From Trissonchulus latispiculum (Eukaryota > Nematoda > Enoplea > Enoplida > Ironidae), in the NCBI GenBank assembly GCA_030248195.1, contig JASAND010021220.1, positions 1 to 64,000 of the forward strand: 64,000 nt of DNA, written 5' to 3'. Shown in pieces: positions 39,101 to 43,235 of the stretch; the first letter of the stretch is position 1; each line of letters begins with the position of its first letter. Below the pieces are notes generated by a model that saw only the letters and a program-made list of their open reading frames with translations, ran no database searches and was not told where the DNA came from. The position numbers and the translations under genes were made by a program.

Positions 39101-40415
39101 CCTCCATTATCTGAAGATTTAACTTAATTCCAATTGAAGTGTTAGTGAACAACAATAGTGTTTGTACCTAATTTCTTCTAAATTTAAAAATTTTCTCAGT
39201 TACCATACGGTGGAATCTAGTTTTGTCTGAATCTGAATAAGAGCGTAGGTTTACAGTCTCGAATTGCCGACGGCCACGAATTCTGATTAATATGAACGTA
39301 CAACGAGTGTCAGACCTTCAACGCCTGCCATTAGGATTTTCACATCTACTATTAACCAGTACCAGTAAAAGGGCTTACAACTTCTTTTGCTGCGTCTGAT
39401 CTTGCAGCTTTGGTTATCCACGATGGGTTGTAGTTGCAGTACGTAACCGCTGGAAACTTTGGAGAATACATGATCTGAAGAGGAAACATTAAAGCAACAC
39501 GACAAAAACATATAGTAGATAATAAATATGTCAGCTACTAGATCTGCTGAAAATTTGAACACACACAGTGGAACTAGTTTTAAAATAATGAATCGGTATT
39601 TCTCATACACTAATACTAGCAAGATAGCAATCTGGGAAGCATACCTGCCTTATTTCTTTCCAAAGTCCTGCTATGCACTTTGTTTTAACAGCTGACCAAG
39701 ATTTAAGTAACTTTCCTACGATATTCACGGTAGCATTTGCACAATGCATTACGAAGTAATAAACGAAACGTGCTTCATGTTACTAATGTTAGTGCAATCG
39801 GTTTTTAAGGCTTATGCCTTAAAATGGATACAAATACCAAAATGGAAAGAAGAAATGAAAACTCACAATACCTTCGTGTCAACAATTAAAGTTCCCTCAA
39901 AATACAGGGCTAAGACCATAGGATAACGTGGGGGGGGAATGGGGGGGGTGCAGACCCCCCCCAGACCGACAAAAAACGGGTAGACCCCCTCAGCGAAAAG
40001 GAAAAAAGGGCAGACCCTCTCGTCCGGAAAGCAAAAAAGGGTAGACCCCTCAGCGATTTTCACTGAAAATTGGTAATTTTTTAGCAAATTCTAGCGATTT
40101 TTTCAAAAAATTCTAAAAAATTGCTAAAAATTGTCATTTTTTACTAATTTTTGGTCAAAAACGTTAAAAATTCGCAATTTTTGCTAATTGCGGGGCAGAC
40201 CCCTTTAAAATTTTGGATTTTTTCAGGGGTAGACCCCTCGCTGAGGTCGGGGTAGACCCCCCCCAGAATCGGACCCCGTGTTAATGTATGGCTAAGACAT
40301 AAGAGGAATAAAAAATTAGTGCGATAAAAATGTTGGCGAACAATAGAACGCTTAAGACTCTACCAATGCAGTTATTGCTGATTCGTGTAATGCGCAAGTA
40401 GCCTGGATCATCCAT
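14222..40415 (-). CDS. DEG/ENaC-family cation channel with WSC and lectin-like ectodomain (whole gene model)
   Basis: Members of this family are trimeric sodium-selective channels of the plasma membrane, gated by protons, peptides or force. Two membrane helices flank a large extracellular part. Order of exons (minus strand): 40415-39872, 39474-39379, 39282-39255 (tentative), 35747-35571, 35375-35202, 34698-34496, 33672-33523, 28990-28809, 28580-28260, 27967-27780, 23021-22927, 22744-22581, 22296-22216, 19927-19813, 19389-19305, 18917-18869, 18076-18054, 17487-17400, 14380-14222. Total is near 845 codons if the MITE in exon 1 is left out, against 500-700 usual for the family. Phases agree at all joins except 34496/33672 and 28260/27967, where an exon or splice site is missing from my model. 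The family's N-terminal His-Gly gating motif was not found, so an upstream exon is possible. The MITE in exon 1 makes this copy a probable pseudogene or null allele. Confidence 0.85.
16112..16255 (+). repeat. Array of AGTCCCACTCGGTAC words, forward
   Basis: Seven copies of AGT(C/T)(C/T)CACTCGGTAC at about 16112, 16128, 16163, 16181, 16201, 16221 and 16241, irregularly spaced, with one or two changes each. The sequence between copies is not conserved, so this is not a plain tandem satellite. Confidence 0.9.
16683..16911 (-). repeat. Array of the same word, reverse orientation
   Basis: About ten copies of GTACCGAGTGGGACT (reverse complement of the forward array) between 16,690 and 16,911. Together with the forward array they face each other across an AT-rich spacer (16,256-16,682). 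Arrays of short words near the ends are typical of transposase-binding regions in hAT-like non-autonomous elements. Confidence 0.9.
17400..17487 (-). CDS. DEG/ENaC exon before the second helix
   Basis: Acceptor CAGTTTGCAG, donor ACG|GTAAGAAA. The peptide SESATVSVFMRHGYYIRFTE corresponds to the VxVFF-xxLxYE strand that leads into the second helix in this family. It starts in phase 2 and ends in phase 0; both neighbours agree. Confidence 0.75.
18054..18076 (-). CDS. DEG/ENaC 23-nt micro-exon (tentative)
   Basis: A strong acceptor (GTGCTTTATTTGCAG) and donor (ACACAG|GTAATG) enclose 23 bases. Using it joins the phase-0 end at 18,869 to the phase-2 start at 17,487, which nothing else nearby does. 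Such a small exon needs transcript proof. Confidence 0.5.
18869..18917 (-). CDS. DEG/ENaC exon after the Cys-rich region
   Basis: Acceptor TTTTTACTAATTATAG, donor GGAAAGG|GTAAGTG. The peptide FGYFDVEYSTYPLLER fits the family pattern of Tyr, then Ser, then a Tyr/Trp-Pro pair, a few residues after the CxCxxxC motif. Phases agree with both sides. Confidence 0.8.
19305..19389 (-). CDS. DEG/ENaC exon: CDCxxxC motif
   Basis: Acceptor ATCTAACATTTTAG, donor TGCAG|GTATAC. The peptide contains YNWMDSCDCIREC, the C-x-C-x3-C signature of the Cys-rich (thumb/palm) region. Phase 1 start and phase 2 end match the neighbours. Confidence 0.85.
19813..19927 (-). CDS. DEG/ENaC exon: Cys-rich region
   Basis: Acceptor GTACTCTTGGTTTATAG. 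The peptide TCITNCYQNYLVSACGCQ has the C-x3-C-x8-CxC pattern of the family, followed by FPFC. The donor is A|GTAGGC. Open frames on the other strand and in other frames here are shadows of this exon. Confidence 0.85.
20109..21225. mobile_element. 1.1-kb element with CCTTAAG termini
   Basis: Ends CCTTAAGAGGGGATCAC (20,109-20,125) and GTGACCCCCCTTAAGG (21,210-21,225) are inverted repeats. Flanks TGGTATTG and TGGTGTTA may be an imperfect target duplication. No protein is encoded. It lies in the intron between the exons at 19,927 and 22,216. Parts resemble 44,100-44,200 (CACATATTTTGTAGTCCCC). Confidence 0.5.
21300..22180. repeat. Dispersed repeat, intronic copy
   Basis: This sequence recurs, diverged, at about 40,600-41,200, 44,680-44,870 and 55,260-55,760. 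Landmarks are TTGAACATCGATTTCTC, TTTAAGCTAGAGATTT, ATCAATGCCTA-TAGCT and GGAAATCAGTTTTT (or complements). The element type is not known. Confidence 0.6.
22216..22296 (-). CDS. DEG/ENaC exon: end of the beta-ball
   Basis: Acceptor TTTCGTATTTTTGCAG, 27 codons, donor CAA|GTATTAG. It reads AKEKRLNIPKGRCIQQ, matching the family's stretch of Lys/Arg-rich, Leu-x-x-Pro-x-x-x-Cys. An in-frame TGA follows the donor, so splicing to 19,927 is needed. Confidence 0.8.
22581..22744 (-). CDS. DEG/ENaC exon: beta-ball core
   Basis: Acceptor CTGTATATTTCAG, donor TTAC|GTAAAT. It reads LELTVNTTSGALL then EGPKLIIHDNDGKKPMI and YVISPNQKFSFGV. The family consensus here is GLxLxL, then GxxVxIHD and a Pro, then G-x(8)-P/G. 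Phase 1 start and phase 0 end agree with the neighbours. Confidence 0.9.
22927..23021 (-). CDS. DEG/ENaC exon: G-x-C and PG..NG motif
   Basis: Acceptor TGTATATTTTAG, donor AATG|GTAAAG. It reads HTFNVFEDSNQGLCATVV then FLPGENNG. The family has GxCYTFN followed by PGxxNGL at this place; the aromatic Phe-Asn after the Cys is replaced here. The frame stays open past the donor to a stop at 22,835, but joining at the donor restores the NG-L motif. Confidence 0.85.
23991..24123. repeat. ATT trinucleotide microsatellite
   Basis: More than 40 units of ATT with a few GTT, GGT and CGT interruptions. It lies in the intron between 23,022 and 27,779. Long open frames over it (poly-Tyr, poly-Ile, poly-Asn) are artefacts of the repeat. 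Confidence 0.95.
24124..24368. mobile_element. 245-bp MITE with GGGTTGCCGCT termini
   Basis: The left end GGGTTGCCGCT is mirrored by AGCGGCAACCC at the right end. The body is G/C-rich and non-coding. An inner GGCAACCC at 24,149 makes a short hairpin with the left end. It abuts the ATT microsatellite, and an ATT follows the right end, so a 3-bp duplication cannot be told from the repeat. Confidence 0.55.
24369..26273. other. Intron sequence, nothing recognised
   Basis: AT-rich non-coding sequence inside the DEG/ENaC intron 23,022-27,779. No exon-like frame with splice sites was found. Confidence 0.5.
26281..26697. mobile_element. 417-bp palindromic MITE
   Basis: Nearly the whole element folds back. 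The left arm starts CAAGAGTACATAATACATAAG and the right arm ends in its complement at 26,697. ATGGTAT flanks both sides (26,274-26,280 and 26,698-26,704), a 7-bp (perhaps 8-bp) target duplication, as in hAT elements. Both arms contain GGGGTCCAAACGGGGGATCGG-like words. Its termini match the composite at 15,094. Confidence 0.8.
27059..27602. mobile_element. 544-bp MITE with 20-bp inverted termini
   Basis: CATGATGAGAGGAAAATTTT at 27,059-27,078 is matched by its exact complement at 27,583-27,602. The interior is AT-rich with one weak minus-strand ORF and no motif. No target duplication was recognised. It sits in the same DEG/ENaC intron. Confidence 0.75.
27780..27967 (-). CDS. DEG/ENaC exon: finger-to-beta-ball
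   Basis: Acceptor CCGTATTACAG, donor CGAAA|GTAAGAA. It reads LETELGTQMQALFQ, and ends GLIFACTTSGKAC, which joins the next exon to give the family's C-x-(x)-G-x-x-C-x(n)-F pattern before GxC. It starts in phase 0 while the upstream exon seems to end in phase 1, so a small exon may be missing. Confidence 0.75.
28260..28580 (-). CDS. DEG/ENaC gene exon, region ahead of the beta-ball
   Basis: Acceptor ATGATTATTTCAG; donor CAGA|GTAAGATC (phase 1) or the weaker AAAA|GTACAC (phase 0). It is 107 codons, including TEGPKFLVGEVGFPPLVD and EIKVVNTPLDMCSVPLLF. It probably belongs to the finger/thumb part, but no clear family motif is visible. The phase 1 start fits the exon at 28,809. Confidence 0.65.
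28809..28990 (-). CDS. Ectodomain exon: end of the lectin-like domain
   Basis: Acceptor CATTTTTCTGCAG, donor CAAG|GTAGAAAC. The 60 codons include FTEQEKAYGSCTYAI and HQACNKFGSVICQIQ; the last resembles the Cys pattern that closes C-type-lectin-like domains. Phases fit both neighbours (2 in, 1 out). The Gypsy element lies in the intron just upstream. Confidence 0.7.
29085..29089 (+). repeat. Gypsy target duplication, left (ATTAA)
   Basis: ATTAA here and at 33,488-33,492 directly flank the Gypsy element, the 5-bp duplication expected of Ty3/Gypsy integrases. Confidence 0.9.
29090..29250 (-). repeat. Gypsy 3' LTR
   Basis: 161 bp; on the minus strand it starts TGTAGTAAAG and ends GCTTTACTTTA. 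It contains no long ORF. Confidence 0.95.
29251..29265 (-). promoter_or_regulatory. Gypsy polypurine tract
   Basis: On the minus strand AAGAGGGGAAAGAAA lies directly against the 3' LTR; this is the primer site for plus-strand DNA synthesis. Confidence 0.85.
29273..29719 (-). pseudogene. Gypsy integrase C-terminal part, out of frame
   Basis: It continues the integrase of the upstream frame after a one-base shift near 29,717. VGDYVRYRLPQVPKGYPKYS and KIWNSRKLVKV follow the usual C-terminal beta-barrel of Gypsy integrases. A Pro/Arg-rich tail ends 22 bp before the LTR. Without the upstream part it is not functional. Confidence 0.8.
29878..33216 (-). CDS. Gypsy gag-pol polyprotein (interrupted near its end)
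   Basis: 1,112 codons from the first ATG; the frame is open further upstream to the primer site. Order: gag; two Cys clusters, the second a CRYCGKIGHYERVC zinc knuckle (about 215-230); aspartic protease VDTGSPVSLLP (about 300); reverse transcriptase with YQDD (about 590); RNase H with DASAYGLG (about 730); integrase His/Cys zinc region (about 930) and catalytic core ending at ERFNRVIK. A TAA stops the frame there; more integrase sequence follows in the same frame to 29,720 and then in another frame. Retrotransposon protein, not host. Confidence 0.95.
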   Translation of the reverse strand: MVATGHDELPDRRKIALLIHCLGSEGQRIYESLPQLRANHDDNNGLQQPTYADVERQLAEQFDPKLNPVSARHTFRQRTQKPDESIQTFYNDLRALVAPCNFGDPDDMLRDQLLEGVSNHRIKERLLMEPDLNLNRALTLAKQIEKASNDAKIFAGTSTTQTIVNHVQSTTATRYSKRQPDKIPHQNRQTNQKTPVCMRCGIDHRALANSCQALKAKCRYCGKIGHYERVCKAKSRTQGRQRTVRYVNNDSAEVDTDSDSGNDDVRILNIRSENTPTIYCGINIHLNNRIVNKVHFVVDTGSPVSLLPHYIYKRYFSKIALQQNQTTLCNYDRTKIQVHGVIQLQVSCKKESTTSTFFVVDGNQALMGLDLIKKLKIRINGETLSIQKINTTTTTLKEQYVRLFGPKLGKIERFSHKIRLSKDVCPVVQKLRRVPYALKDKVKDELIRLENEGVIEKIEASEWLHPMVCVLKPNGKVRVCCDLRKLNEVIELDKYPLPNVDEIFSKLGHCKIFSKLDLKNAYFQMELQEESRPLTAFITEQGVFQYKRLPMGMKNSASAFQRMMDMILAGLPDVAVYQDDIILGGIDQERHDRTLHTILQRLDKRNIRLEIEKVTLSVPSVECLGHTIAENCLQPNKKNLEAITSAPTPENLHALKSFLGMCAYYLKFVPNFATVVEPLRFLTRENRKYEWTKDQDVAFENVKQMIKNAPNLGIFNPKYHTIISADASAYGLGATISQVQEGTEKVIAFASCTLNERERKYSTAEREVLACIWACEKWHTLLWGRPFTLRTDHQVLTTLLGSSGSGHRPLRISRWYSRLLNYDFKVEYRAGSQNQVADALSRNPLKEETGVVEEDEDIMVATIFGNQSITLEEIASATTNDDTLKVVKKYVLSKWPKAVSKDSRLVPFLKIQEQLYISHDCLCRGENRIIIPEALKPKVLDLAHDGHKGITKTKQVLRQQYWWPKLDDDVENLIKYCQPCQYSDKVIPPNPTPIQEFKPVYSPWERIGMDIMGPFATAPSHQPYLLVILDHYSKWVEVAVTKDISTKSLISFLEPIFGRYGLPLELVSDNGPQFTSQTFETYLQKKNIKHKRTAVYNPSANGAVERFNRVIK
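33312..33324 (-). promoter_or_regulatory. Gypsy primer-binding site (tRNA-Ser type)
   Basis: TGGCGACGAGGAG lies two bases after the 5' LTR. It is complementary to the 3' end of animal serine tRNAs of the GCT type (ending CTCGTCGCCA). Confidence 0.75.
33327..33487 (-). repeat. Gypsy 5' LTR
   Basis: 161 bp, one base different from the 3' LTR. On the minus strand it starts TGTAGTAAAG. Confidence 0.95.
33488..33492 (+). repeat. Gypsy target duplication, right (ATTAA)
   Basis: Matches ATTAA at 29,085-29,089. Confidence 0.9.
33523..33672 (-). CDS. Ectodomain exon: middle of the lectin-like domain
   Basis: Donor CCAAA|GTAAAC. Acceptor probably CAATGTTTTTAG at 33,673 (phase 2), though the frame is open to 33,704 (RDCAPVNVF). 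It reads LTNYHGKSANILFGYASF then SDSWNYGWSNDTTC, with two N-glycosylation sites (NHT, NDT). Trp/Gly/Asn-rich strands like this occur in C-type-lectin folds. The join to the exon at 34,496 is not resolved. Confidence 0.65.
34496..34698 (-). CDS. Ectodomain exon: start of a C-type-lectin-like domain
   Basis: Acceptor AAATCTGTTTTAG, donor ACAATA|GTAAGG. FCPERWLRGDRACYRLLP matches the opening CP-x-x-W-x(4-6)-CY of C-type-lectin-like domains, followed by a Cys 27 residues later (NYLCRKL). Phase 1 start fits the exon at 35,202. Confidence 0.75.
35202..35375 (-). CDS. Ectodomain exon: second half of a WSC-like domain
   Basis: Acceptor TACTTTATTGCAG. It reads ISYGNCFCI then PPCHHCEDVCRSICN, the late cysteines of WSC domains (AGxxYGxxCxC). 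The chosen donor TACG|GTAGTT keeps phase with the lectin exon; a stronger-looking donor at TGC|GTAAGG would break phase. Confidence 0.7.
35571..35747 (-). CDS. Ectodomain exon: first half of a WSC-like domain
   Basis: Acceptor GAAAATGTTTCAG. It reads CFKLQELDVRFNTNC, then MSEDLCLTQCYRLGYPLAG, close to the WSC pattern (M-T/S-x-x-x-C-x3-C-x-x-x-GY-x-x-AG). The donor is weak (GCAG|GTTTTT), but the join gives the WSC motif LAG-ISYG exactly. The exon is symmetric (phase 1-1), like many shuffled extracellular modules. Confidence 0.75.
36022..37941. mobile_element. Large foldback rich in CCGG words
   Basis: The left arm (36,022-36,790) is the reverse complement of the right arm (36,820-37,941), the right arm being interrupted by a MITE. 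ATCCGGT, ACCGGAT and related words occur about 20 times, often as CCGGTAACCGG. No protein is encoded; open frames in the arms are mirror images of each other. It lies in the DEG/ENaC intron between 35,747 and 39,255. Confidence 0.8.
36966..37342. mobile_element. hAT-type MITE, copy 2, inside the foldback
   Basis: It has ends CATAGGTTAACGCGGGG and CCTATGTTAATGTATG and a perfect 8-bp target duplication TTCCGGAC (36,958-36,965 and 37,343-37,350). The interior is more diverged than in the other two copies but keeps G/C-rich ends and AT-rich core. Confidence 0.85.
37943..39254. other. Intron sequence, no exon supported
   Basis: AT-rich DEG/ENaC intron. A possible exon at about 38,717-38,776 has splice-like ends (TTAATTTAG and TTG|GTATGT) but its phase fits neither side, so it is not called. 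Confidence 0.4.
39255..39282 (-). CDS. DEG/ENaC 28-nt micro-exon (tentative)
   Basis: Acceptor CATATTAATCAG, donor GACT|GTAAACC. Its 28 bases carry phase 0 to phase 1 and so join the exon at 39,379 with the WSC exon at 35,747. Proof needs a transcript. Confidence 0.4.
39379..39474 (-). CDS. DEG/ENaC exon: FPAVT-C-N motif after the first helix
   Basis: Acceptor TGTTTCCTCTTCAG, donor GTT|GTAAGC, 32 codons in phase 0. It reads MYSPKFPAVTYCNYNPSW; YS-x(2-4)-FPAVTICN-x-NP is the most conserved extracellular motif of the family. Confidence 0.9.
39872..40415 (-). pseudogene. DEG/ENaC first coding exon with first helix, split by a MITE
   Basis: From ATG at 40,415 the exon encodes a short N-terminus (MDDPGYLRITRISNN) and a hydrophobic helix (VLSVLLFANIFIALIFY). 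A 374-bp MITE then brings an immediate TAA. Beyond the MITE, host sequence resumes as LYFEGTLIVDTK with donor AAG|GTATTG. Leaving out the MITE and one 8-bp copy leaves exactly 54 codons ending in phase 0, as the next exon needs. The frame is also open upstream to an ATG at 40,481. Confidence 0.8.
39917..40290. mobile_element. hAT-type MITE, copy 3, inside a DEG/ENaC exon
   Basis: 374 bp with imperfect 17-bp inverted ends (CATAGGATAACGTGGGG and, complemented, CATACATTAACACGGGG) and a perfect 8-bp target duplication GCTAAGAC (39,909-39,916 and 40,291-40,298). The inner sequence matches the MITE at 5,839-6,200 closely in reverse orientation, so both moved recently. Confidence 0.9.
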
Positions 40416-40599
40416 ATTTATTATGCTAAAATTCAGAAAACAGTTATATAAAATAGGTGGAAATAGACGAAAATTGAGCATTAAGGTAGTAGTATGTTTT
40501 GTTATTTTTGAAACACGATAACTTAATAACTATAACCGTAACTAATTTTGCGGATTATAAAGTACATTAGTAATCAGTACATTAACAATGAGTTTACGA

Positions 40600-41200
40600 A
40601 ATAGCTAAATTAGCAAAAAATAGCAAAAACATTGTCATACGCGTTAAATATAGACCATCAATCCTTGAACATCGATTTCTCAAATCTGTTGCAAACGGCC
40701 AAAGTGTGTGTGTACTATGATATGAAGGACATGTGGGCTGAGGTACATTTTTGGATTTGAAACAGAAGCTCTTATGTAATACTCCAGATTAACCGCCAAA
40801 TGTACGGTGGCACGAAGTTTTGCAAATTAACATTTTATTTTCTTGTTTTCTCGCTACTGGAGAACTTTTAGCCGAAACCATGATGGTGGGAGTTTTCACT
40901 TTTGCCAAATATCATACTAATCCGTCATTTACTTTAAAGGGAAAATGTTCAAACCCCAAAAACCAAAAATTCCTATGTTTTCACCTAAAAACATGAGACT
41001 AGTCCCAGATTGTTAAAGACCACGAGAATTAGTCATTGCGAAACTTTCAGCTAGTTTCGTGGAGGAATGGAATGGTGAGGTTAAAGAAAACCCGAGCACA
41101 CACTCTTGCTAATTGCATTCGTAAATGTGCAATTGAAGATTTTTAAACTGCTTTCCTCGAAAACGAAAATTTTTAAACTGCCAAAGTCGTTTTTTGCTTA
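40600..41200. repeat. Dispersed repeat copy
   Basis: It shares order and words with 21,340-21,900 (AAATAGCTAA, GAACATCGATTTCTCAAA, ATGTGGGCTGAGG, ACTCCAGA, CCGCCAAATGTACGGTGGCACGAAG-like). It is diverged and non-coding. Confidence 0.5.
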
Positions 41201-41335
41201 TATCAAGACAGCCATTAGGAACTGGAGGAACATACTGTAAGGAACTTATTGTAAGGATTTAAATAAATCCTATTTAGCATGATTATAAAATATTTTCTTC
41301 AATACAGGCAAGCAGGAGTTCCCGCTCAACTTCTA

Positions 41336-41875
41336 ACTTCTCGCTTGCATTACAGTATAGTTTTGTAGTCGGCCCTACTCTTTTGTAATTTTAATTATGC
41401 CTGTCAAAATTTGCCTGACTTGGCAAAGTGATTTTCTCACAAACAGAGCGATACCTTGTTAACTGTGTCAAGCGTGAGTAATAGGGAGTGCCTAAGCTAG
41501 AAGCGAAAGTAGAGCCTGGCTGTGGAAGATAGTGTTTAGATGTAAACACAGCTCCTATGACGAACAACTTGAACAACTCCAATGACAAGACAATATCAGT
41601 AAAATGAGCGTAGAAGGAAACAGTCTTTTCTTAAATGAGCACCAAGAAGACGTAAAGCCGTCCAGCATTATCTAATTTAGTACAATAAAAATAGTAAAGA
41701 TGATGATTTTTGATGGGTGTCTGTCCGTCCTTTGGATCTTAGTACGTTGGCCTGATCAAATCTGGAGATGCTATTTCAGGATCTCTACCCTCACCGGGAT
41801 AGAGAGATTGATTAGAGCAAACTAAGAGCAATAAATGCGATATAGTGAAAACTAAATTGCCAATGGAATTCAAAA
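41336..41875. repeat. Diverged duplicate of 4,490-4,950
   Basis: See the partner entry. The extra 120 bp at about 41,463-41,583 contain a short minus-strand open stretch (41,455-41,519) with splice-like ends, but because the extra block looks like an insertion I do not call it an exon. Confidence 0.6.
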
Positions 41876-42099
41876 CTTTCTCATTGACTAGGGTACCCGA
41901 GTAGCGACATCTTGAAGGATTTCTTTGTTGAAAATACGGCGTCTATTGCTAGTTTTATAGTTCACGCAACGTCCCATAAATAGAGTCATACGATTTGCTC
42001 ATACAATTCACTCTTCAGTAATTAATTACTTGATTAATTAAATAAATCAATTAAAGAGCATGTAATTAATTAGTGGTAAAAGAACACAGTCTCAATAAC

Positions 42100-42290
42100 A
42101 TGGTCACTTCAGATTATAGGAACAAGTTATGCTACGTACCTTTATTTTTTCTTTTCGGGATTTCTTTCTGCGGTGAAGTGCAAAATAGAAGTCCGACCAC
42201 AATGTTGAACAGAGACCGGTGATTTCAATTGCATTTATGAACACTGTTTTGACGATCCATGAATAACTGGTTTTAGCTTTATTACAGCGG
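42100..42290 (-). CDS. Exon-like stretch, unrecognised membrane-type protein
   Basis: After an acceptor-like GTAATAAAG the frame reads SYSWIVKTVFINAIEI, TGLCSTLWSDFYFAL, then a basic run HRRKKSRKEKIK. It ends at donor AAG|GTACGTAGC (42,139) or continues to a stop near 42,100. A hydrophobic stretch followed by basic residues suggests a membrane segment and cytoplasmic tail. It may be the end of a gene lying upstream of the DEG/ENaC gene. Family unknown. Confidence 0.4.
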
Positions 42291-43131
42291 AAAAACGTTC
42301 AATGTTGAGGCCACGCAGCAAGTGCAAAGTTATGCACTAACGGTTAGTTCTGATTAACGGGAATTTTGCATGAATTCCTCTAGATATACAAATTACTAAC
42401 AAATTATGCTAGCATCGATGGCCTACTAGTGACGAAGTAGCTTCAGCTTCTAATTAAATGAGCAGTCGTTCGAATATACACTACTGTCAAGATTTCTTTA
42501 ACGCACTAAGCATGCGACTAAATAACTTTCCGGCTTAAGTTGGGCCTAGCCAACCTGGCAATATAAACTTCATCGATTGGTAAATGCATATCACTGTCGT
42601 CGGGACGTATCAGTTCTGTTAAGGCGGTAATTCCCTTTGGTGACATCAACTTTGAACCATTATTACACATTCATCACTTGGAGTTAAGAAGCCATTTTCA
42701 TACCAAAATGCAGCTAATGCATACAATGATTACTGTGCAATGATGGTGTACAATGTTGCTTTTCTAGAAGTATTTTAACACATTCTTAAAAAGTATGATC
42801 TTCCAGATTCTTTGCAGACTCAAGGAAGTGTTTTGGGGAGACATCGGTTATATCATTCGAAATTTCTATCAAATAGCTGGGGACGGTTCTTTAAATAGTA
42901 TGAAATCACTCTACGTTATGGAGAAATAAATTGAACTGTATGCTTAACCTGGATTTTGCTTACTTTTTCCAACTTTGGCAAGAGACCACTAGCTGAAAAC
43001 TAGCTATCGAAGTAAGTAAAATAACGACCCTGGGTGTATTTGTGCAGAACAATCAGTAAAGTGACAGCCCTCGCCTGCGTGGTAAATCCTCCACAATCTA
43101 AAATCTGCAATCTGCAAATTGCAAAAACTAC

Positions 43132-43235
43132 CTGTTTTATGAGAGCAGCGTACGGGATAGCAATTGGAAGATGATCATGCATCGAATAATTTGCCCCTGC
43201 GAGACCTTGGTTTGAGTTTGCGGCATGCATAGCTC
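43132..43235 (-). CDS. Exon-like stretch ending at a strong donor, unrecognised
   Basis: It reads NQGLAGANYSMHDHLPIAI and PYAALIKQ, then AACAG|GTAGTT. The 5' end of the exon reaches into the 1.65-kb repeat starting at 43,217 (possible acceptor TTATTTCTTGAG at 43,236). In the second copy of that repeat the exon part is absent. Family unknown. Confidence 0.45.

Noticed and set aside
39645..39772. Exon-like minus-strand stretch (ATVNIVGKLLKSWSAVKTKC) with donor CAG|GTATGC
   Set aside because: Its phases could fit between the first two channel exons, but family knowledge requires exon 1 to run straight into the YSPKFPAVT exon, and reading exon 1 through the MITE site gives that join. It is left as a possible cryptic exon.
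41455..41554. Open minus-strand stretch with splice-like ends that could join exon 1
   Set aside because: It falls in a block absent from the duplicate at 4.6 kb and carries no family motif, so it is probably inserted non-coding DNA.
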